A stretch of 64,000 bases of DNA, from the NCBI RefSeq assembly GCF_900184935.1, contig NZ_FXYE01000002.1, forward strand, positions 558,001-622,000, given 5' to 3'. Source of the stretch: Actibacterium lipolyticum. GTDB lineage: Bacteria; Pseudomonadota; Alphaproteobacteria; Rhodobacterales; Rhodobacteraceae. Positions 59,654 to 64,000 of the stretch are shown here, piece by piece. The notes beneath the pieces were generated by a model. It did no database searches and was not told where the DNA came from. It was given only the letters and a program-made list of their open reading frames with translations. The position numbers and the translations under genes were made by a program. Numbering within the stretch: the first letter of the stretch is position 1; the number at the start of each line of letters is the position of its first letter.

Positions 59654-60222
59654 CAGATCGTCTCACCCTTCAGTCGAAGCACGTCTTTCAACAGCTCGGA
59701 AATGCATTGCAGCAGCATCAGGAACATCCCCAACACCATCACGCCTTTGATTGGCCACAAATACGGGCGCCACGCGGTCGAGGAACGCTCCATCCGGCCG
59801 ATTTCCTCTGATCCGGTTAGAAGCCCGCCAAAATAGGAAAACGGTTCGCTTCCCCAATATCCCAGCGAATAGGCGGTTGAACTGACAGCCCCGTAAAGCA
59901 GCACGCAGAGATAGAAGATCAGGAACAAAACCGTCAGCAGGTCAAACCACGCCTTTTTGCGCACCGACCAGCCACCATACAGCAGATCCATCCGCACGTT
60001 ACTGCCAAGCTGAATGGAATAAGGCCCGCCCAGAATGTAATAGGCCACCATCACGAACTGAGCCATTTCCAGCGTCCAGAGCGAGGGCAGAAAGAACGTT
60101 TTGCTTATCGATGACCACAGCAAAATCCCCATCAGGACGAAGATGCCGTACATAACGATACGCCCAACACGATGGTTCACCGCATCCACAATGCGGATAT
60201 AGCCGCGGATCAATCCCGACAT
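59653..60222 (-). CDS. dctQ: TRAP transporter small permease (DctQ)
   Basis: 189 aa from ATG 60222 (MSGLIRGYIRIVDAVNHRV). Four helices, with VMYGIFVLMGILLWSSISKTFFLP and MAQFVMVAYYILGGPYSIQLGSNVRMDLL as the DctQ core. The start overlaps the end of the upstream amidohydrolase-like gene by 13 bp, which points to one operon. Confidence 0.92.
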   Translation of the reverse strand: MSGLIRGYIRIVDAVNHRVGRIVMYGIFVLMGILLWSSISKTFFLPSLWTLEMAQFVMVAYYILGGPYSIQLGSNVRMDLLYGGWSVRKKAWFDLLTVLFLIFYLCVLLYGAVSSTAYSLGYWGSEPFSYFGGLLTGSEEIGRMERSSTAWRPYLWPIKGVMVLGMFLMLLQCISELLKDVLRLKGETI

Positions 60223-61040
60223 TGCACGGCCCCCTTTTCCGTCGTCAAAGCAAAGGCTTGCGCAAGCCACCCGGCAATCAATCCCGCCATCGCGCTCTGT
60301 TCGGTTTCGGTTTGGATCAGGTCATTCCGGATTTCCAACATCACGTTCAGATGCCCGGCGCCAAGCGCATGCTCTTTCAATGTGTGTGTCACGCCATGTT
60401 CAGGGCCATAAGGCAGATTGCGCCGGACGTTGTACCCGGCGTGGCTTGGCGTCGTCTGCAGCATCGCGTCGGCCAGACGGCTGTCGGCATCGTGAAGCAC
60501 GCCAATTTCGACATCCCGAAGTTGGCCGTGATACACCGGCGTAAAGCTGTGGATCGTCACAAGAACCGGGCTTTGCGTCAGGTTCATCCGGTTGGCCACC
60601 GCCCCGCGAAAGGGTTCGTAAAACGTCTGCGCGCGGGCCGTACGCTCTTGCAAAGACAATCCAACATTTCCGGGAATATCGATCACCTCGCTGCGCGCGG
60701 GCATCGCGTCTGCGGCCGAAGGTGGGCGGTTGCAGTCATAGACAAGCCGCGAAACCGTACTGGCCACCAATGCCGCGTCCAGCATGCTGGACAAACCGCG
60801 CGCCACTGCCATGGCCCCCGGATCCCACGCGGCGTGGCTTAGGCGGGTTTCTTCGGACAGGCCCAGATTCTGAAAGGACGCAGGAATTTCATGCGTCGCA
60901 TGTTCACACACCAACACAACTGAAGATGTCCCATTAGGGTTCACCGTCTGAACAGGCTGTACCAATGCTTCCCCACCGCGTTGTGCCGTTGCCTCGACTT
61001 CGCTTACAAGCTGCTTGCCAAAAACGGTTTCTGTCAACAT
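60210..61040 (-). CDS. N-formylglutamate amidohydrolase-like enzyme
   Basis: 276 aa if started at ATG 61040; the ribosome site is poor there and starts nearer GTG at NPNGTS are possible. FGase fold: LVCEHATHEIPA (metal His/Glu), RLVYDCNRPP, VLVTIHSFTPVYHG, DVEIGVLHDAD and a terminal ALGAGHLNVMLEIRNDLI. These enzymes cleave an acyl-glutamate amide; in the histidine route they free formate and glutamate. No hut gene is here. In this context release of glutamate from a gamma-glutamyl or other glutamyl amide is a reasonable guess. Divergent from the RpiR regulator. Confidence 0.85.
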   Translation of the reverse strand: MLTETVFGKQLVSEVEATAQRGGEALVQPVQTVNPNGTSSVVLVCEHATHEIPASFQNLGLSEETRLSHAAWDPGAMAVARGLSSMLDAALVASTVSRLVYDCNRPPSAADAMPARSEVIDIPGNVGLSLQERTARAQTFYEPFRGAVANRMNLTQSPVLVTIHSFTPVYHGQLRDVEIGVLHDADSRLADAMLQTTPSHAGYNVRRNLPYGPEHGVTHTLKEHALGAGHLNVMLEIRNDLIQTETEQSAMAGLIAGWLAQAFALTTEKGAVQCRD

Positions 61041-61055
61041 AATTTTGAAAAATTA
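61040..61055. promoter_or_regulatory. Palindrome in the divergent amidohydrolase/RpiR promoter
   Basis: TAATTTT-GA-AAAATTA (61040-61055), perfect 7-bp arms. It touches the presumed start codon at 61040 and lies 52 bp before the RpiR gene. A fitting operator for the RpiR regulator, although long A/T palindromes can arise by chance. Confidence 0.45.
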
Positions 61056-61106
61056 ATATCAGCAAGATGTGCTTTGTTATTTTTTCGATCAAAAAGGGAG
61101 CAGTTC

Positions 61107-61979
61107 ATGCCCGACGCGGCACTCACGATTTCAGATCTGATTCAGCAGCGGCTTGACGATCTGACCCGGGCCGAGCGTCAGCTGGCGCATTCCATCCTTG
61201 AAAATTATCCGGCTTCGGGGTTGGGACCACTGACGGCACTTGCGAAAGACGCCAATGTATCGGTCCCCACGGTGGCGCGCATGGTGCAAAAGCTTGGTTT
61301 TAAAGGATATCCAGAGTTTCAGGCCGAACTGCGCGAAGAGCTTAAGGCGAAGGTCAAAAACCCCATCGCCAAGCACGACACATGGACGGGCGGCGCCCCA
61401 TCGGGGCACATACTGAACCGTTTCACCGATGCCGTGATCGACAATATCCGCCACACGCTTGGCCAGATCGAACCCGCAACTTTTGACGACGCCTGTGCGA
61501 TGATCGCCGAAACCGACCGCCACCTTTACATCGTGGGCGGGCGCTTGACCCACACACTGGCGGAATACCTGTTCCTGCATATGCAGGTGATCAGGTCACA
61601 GATCACACATATTCAATCCACGTCAAATGCCTGGCCCCACTATTTGCTAGACGTGAAAGAGGGCGATGTTTTCGTCATCTTTGACGTACGGCGATATGAA
61701 AACAACACGCTGAAGCTGGCCGAAATGGCCCACGCCAAAGGAGCAAGAATTATCCTGTTTACTGATCAATGGCGTTCACCGGTTCATCAACTGGCTCAGA
61801 TCAGCTTCAGCAGCCGGATCGTTGTACCATCAGCATGGGATTCCGTCGCAACGACACTTCTGCTGGTCGAAACGATGATTTCCTCGGTCCAGAACCTGAA
61901 CTGGAGCGACACCAAATCCCGTATGGAAGAACTGGAAGAAATGTTCGACCAGACAAAGCTTTTTAGAAAGTTCACCTAG
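61107..61979 (+). CDS. MurR/RpiR-family transcriptional regulator
   Basis: 290 aa starting MPDAALTISDLIQQRLDDLT at ATG 61107, with AAGGGAG upstream. N-terminal RpiR HTH (NVSVPTVARMVQKLGFKGYPEFQ) then a SIS-like domain (about 120-260; HLYIVGGRLTHTLAEYLF and GDVFVIFDVRRYENNTL). SIS domains bind phosphosugars or, in catabolic regulators, other small effectors. Divergent from the amidohydrolase/TRAP/ligase operon. Confidence 0.92.
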   Translation: MPDAALTISDLIQQRLDDLTRAERQLAHSILENYPASGLGPLTALAKDANVSVPTVARMVQKLGFKGYPEFQAELREELKAKVKNPIAKHDTWTGGAPSGHILNRFTDAVIDNIRHTLGQIEPATFDDACAMIAETDRHLYIVGGRLTHTLAEYLFLHMQVIRSQITHIQSTSNAWPHYLLDVKEGDVFVIFDVRRYENNTLKLAEMAHAKGARIILFTDQWRSPVHQLAQISFSSRIVVPSAWDSVATTLLLVETMISSVQNLNWSDTKSRMEELEEMFDQTKLFRKFT

Positions 61980-62000
61980 CGCCGAACACCCCTGCCCCCG

Positions 62001-63584
62001 CTATTGCCCGCTCATGCTCTGCCGGAACGAAGGCTCCACACGATAAAGCGAAAACCGCCCAACTTCGCGGACTTGGTTCAGCCCAAGCGAAGCTGGCAAT
62101 GCCTTCTGGCGCTTGTCCAGCAGCAGAACATGAGTGAATTTCTTGTCCCAGTTCTGCACAAATTCATAGGGTGCAGTTGGATGCCGATCATCCGCCAGCA
62201 GTCGAAAATCGACCGCGAAAAGCGCCGGATGCGCGTGGTCAGCCCATTGGGGAAGAAGCGTGATCGCATGCACACCTTGGAACAAGGTTGGCACGAAGAC
62301 ATCCGCCTGCGGAACAAGCAGCCCCTGCAGATGAGACAGGCGTAAATCAGATGCCCCCACCTCGGCACGAATTGGCAGGACACGATCACCGGGCGAAAGC
62401 GTTCCAGTCGCGGCGCGCATATCGCGCACCTCCGCGTCATAACGATACGCAAAGCGTTCAAAGGCAATTCCGCGCGCGCAGATCAAGATTGCGATGATCG
62501 CGACAAGCCCGCGCAGCTGACCCCGGCTTAGCCCGCGCCAAGACGTGCACGCGATGAATACGGCACAGGTTAAAACGGGCGCGCGGATTTGCACAAATGC
62601 CACGCCGTTCAGCCACGTCGGCGCAACAAGGCTTAGCAGGACCAGCGCGATAAGGACCCCCCGCGCCTTGTCTTCCAAAACCAACCGTGGCCCATCAGTT
62701 TTACGCAGGCACCAGACAAAGACAGCAAGCAACGCCAGCACCGCAGCCCCAAGAAGGTTAAGCGCAGGGAAACTCTGAGTGTTCGGGGCAATCGCGGGGG
62801 ACGTGAAGACTGCGATCCGATCCGCGATGTAACCAAACCCGTTAAGAAGCTCTGCAGGCGACTCGGGGCCTGACTTCAGCATGACGAGCAGCCAAACAAG
62901 CGGGATGACAAAAGGCACCATTTGCACCCCAAGCCGTATAAGCCGCCGCGCGACGCTGCCTTTGCTGGCCAGCGCCAACTGAACCTCTCGTCCGAAAACG
63001 GCGACAGCCAGAAAACCAAACGCAAAGAAATGCATAAGGTAAACCGCCGCCGCATAGATCAAGAACACGGCAAAGCGATACCGCCGCCAGTCTGGCCGCT
63101 CCATCCCAAGCCACAGCGCGATGCCATAGATCGTGAATGGCATTGACCAGACGTAGTTTTGGAACCCCCAAAAGAAGGGCGCGCTGAACACCAGCAATCC
63201 AGCCGCCGCAGACCAACGCGTCCATCTGCCATGAATGACACGGGCCAGAGCCATGGTTGAGCCAACAAGGTTGACTGCGTAACTGGCCATCACCCAATTG
63301 GAAAATCGCGTCACGTCCCCCGGCGCGCCAAGGCCAAGCCAGATCAGATCAACGGCCGAATTCGGCACCAATCCAATTTCGTAACTGTAATATTCTGACA
63401 ACGCGTTTTCTGGCGCCATCGCCGCAATATACAGGCGCGCAATATGATTGGGCAGATCGACCAGCGGCAGGTTGATATGCGCAAGAATGGGCAGCGCGGT
63501 AAAGGCGACCACAAACAGCGCGCACCATACCACATTCAACTCGCCCCGGCTTTCGACGCGGTGGGAAACGGTATCTGTCAGCAT
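62001..63584 (-). CDS. Polytopic membrane protein, glycosyltransferase-associated
   Basis: 527 aa, with about 10-11 hydrophobic segments and a soluble C-terminal part (residues about 390-520: DRVLPIRAEVGASD...). Sequence is like that of GT-C-type or O-antigen/dolichol-phosphate-mannose-using membrane proteins, but no catalytic motif is firmly recognised (an acidic pair PLVDLPNH lies near residue 40, after the first helix). Its start overlaps the stop of the family-2 glycosyltransferase at 63584, so they act together, probably in surface glycan synthesis. Confidence 0.75.
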   Translation of the reverse strand: MLTDTVSHRVESRGELNVVWCALFVVAFTALPILAHINLPLVDLPNHIARLYIAAMAPENALSEYYSYEIGLVPNSAVDLIWLGLGAPGDVTRFSNWVMASYAVNLVGSTMALARVIHGRWTRWSAAAGLLVFSAPFFWGFQNYVWSMPFTIYGIALWLGMERPDWRRYRFAVFLIYAAAVYLMHFFAFGFLAVAVFGREVQLALASKGSVARRLIRLGVQMVPFVIPLVWLLVMLKSGPESPAELLNGFGYIADRIAVFTSPAIAPNTQSFPALNLLGAAVLALLAVFVWCLRKTDGPRLVLEDKARGVLIALVLLSLVAPTWLNGVAFVQIRAPVLTCAVFIACTSWRGLSRGQLRGLVAIIAILICARGIAFERFAYRYDAEVRDMRAATGTLSPGDRVLPIRAEVGASDLRLSHLQGLLVPQADVFVPTLFQGVHAITLLPQWADHAHPALFAVDFRLLADDRHPTAPYEFVQNWDKKFTHVLLLDKRQKALPASLGLNQVREVGRFSLYRVEPSFRQSMSGQ

Positions 63585-64000
63585 TAGCGGCTCGAATTTG
63601 CGGTCACGTTGATGACTGGTGCTTCGATGTCTTGTTCAGCATCCCCGGCCGACACGATTTCATCGACAATGAACCTGGGGCGCCGCTTCGTCTCTTTATA
63701 GATTTTCCCGACATATTCGCCGATCACGCCCAAGGCGATCAGGTGCACGCCCCCCAGCAGGCTTAAGGGCAGAACAACCGACGTCCACCCCGGAATGGTA
63801 TCCCCGCGCGCCCAGGCGTAAATTGAATAGAGGCTGTACAAGAACGTGATGGCCGCCACCGCAAAGCCAAACAACACAATCATCCGCAGCGGTTTGACCG
63901 AGAATGAGGTCACCCCTTCAAGCCCAAGCGAGATCATCTTGCGCAACGTATACTTGCTTTCCCCCGCAACACGCGGGGATCGGTCATAGGTCACGACATC
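63584..64000 (-). CDS. Family-2 glycosyltransferase, C-terminal part (cut by window edge)
   Basis: The frame is open to the window end, so the N-terminal GT-A domain is off-window. The visible 138 residues (DVVTYDRSPRVAGESKYTLRKM) carry the conserved end of the catalytic domain (RxxGESKY) and two transmembrane helices (MIVLFGFAVAAITFLYSLYSIY and VVLPLSLLGGVHLIALGVIGEYVGKIY), the DPM1/ArnC-like membrane tail. It makes a polyprenyl-linked sugar for the downstream membrane protein. Confidence 0.88.
   Translation of the reverse strand, partial: DVVTYDRSPRVAGESKYTLRKMISLGLEGVTSFSVKPLRMIVLFGFAVAAITFLYSLYSIYAWARGDTIPGWTSVVLPLSLLGGVHLIALGVIGEYVGKIYKETKRRPRFIVDEIVSAGDAEQDIEAPVINVTANSSR

Noticed and set aside
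1-64000. CRISPR arrays, rRNA, complete insertion sequences, prophage structural genes
   Set aside because: No regularly spaced repeats, rRNA signatures, intact transposase or phage head/tail genes were seen.

Overview
The window comes from an alphaproteobacterium, almost certainly a Rhodobacteraceae (Roseobacter-group) chromosome. The evidence is the moderately high G+C content with GCC/GGC-rich codon use, a phaZ-phaC-phaP-phaR block, two TRAP transporters, a DUF6280-type small protein, a PopZ-like polar protein beside tolC and pcm, and many short genes with ATGA stop/start overlaps. All names rest on residues and gene order read by eye; no database search was made.

Layout. 1-670: 3' end of a class III aminotransferase. 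717-5173: polyhydroxyalkanoate block (phaR, phaP, phaC on minus, phaZ on plus); the phaP promoter carries two perfect copies of a TGCTGC-N3-GCAGCA dyad, the likely PhaR operators. 5180-15774: housekeeping genes, namely three alpha/beta-hydrolases (one lacking its nucleophile serine), two PLP aminotransferases, a phosphatase overlapping an MsbA-like ABC exporter, YgfZ, a fructosamine-kinase-like protein, a VOC protein and a WYL regulator. 15903-20165: efp, a DUF6280-like gene, a PopZ-like gene, tolC and a pcm-like gene.

20294-34879: a tRNA-Cys(GCA) gene holds an integrated island of about 14.5 kb. A 17-bp piece of the tRNA 3' end is repeated at 34863-34879, and a tyrosine recombinase lies just inside the tRNA. 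The cargo is a LysR/OxyR-like regulator with one redox cysteine, a Prx6-type peroxiredoxin, a persulfide-dioxygenase-like metallo-hydrolase, an Rrf2 regulator with three Fe-S-type cysteines, CydDC, the cytochrome bd oxidase CydABX, a Tat-exported sulfide:quinone-oxidoreductase-like flavoprotein and a small membrane protein. A recurring dyad (best copy ATTCCG-N4-CGGAAT) lies upstream of both cydD and cydA and is the likely Rrf2 operator. The island reads as a mobile kit for respiring and detoxifying under sulfide, NO or peroxide stress.

34880-46114: accessory DNA with small genes, an IS3 OrfA remnant, an RND-pump remnant, a thioredoxin-fold protein, an ankyrin protein, a sulfotransferase-like protein, and a TRAP transporter operon with a beta-hydroxyacid dehydrogenase and a GlcG-like protein, divergent from a GntR regulator.

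46115-52628: an alpha-hydroxy-acid oxidase convergent with a complete TonB-dependent iron-uptake operon (receptor, PiuC-like hydroxylase, ExbB, ExbD, TonB). 52964-61979: a catabolic operon combining a formylglutamate-amidohydrolase-like enzyme, a TRAP transporter, a glutamine-synthetase-like ligase, an aldehyde dehydrogenase and an iron alcohol dehydrogenase, divergent from an RpiR regulator. Together these could form a gamma-glutamylation route for an amino alcohol; this is the most interesting metabolic prediction here. 62001-64000: a polytopic membrane protein and the C-terminus of a family-2 glycosyltransferase, both minus strand.
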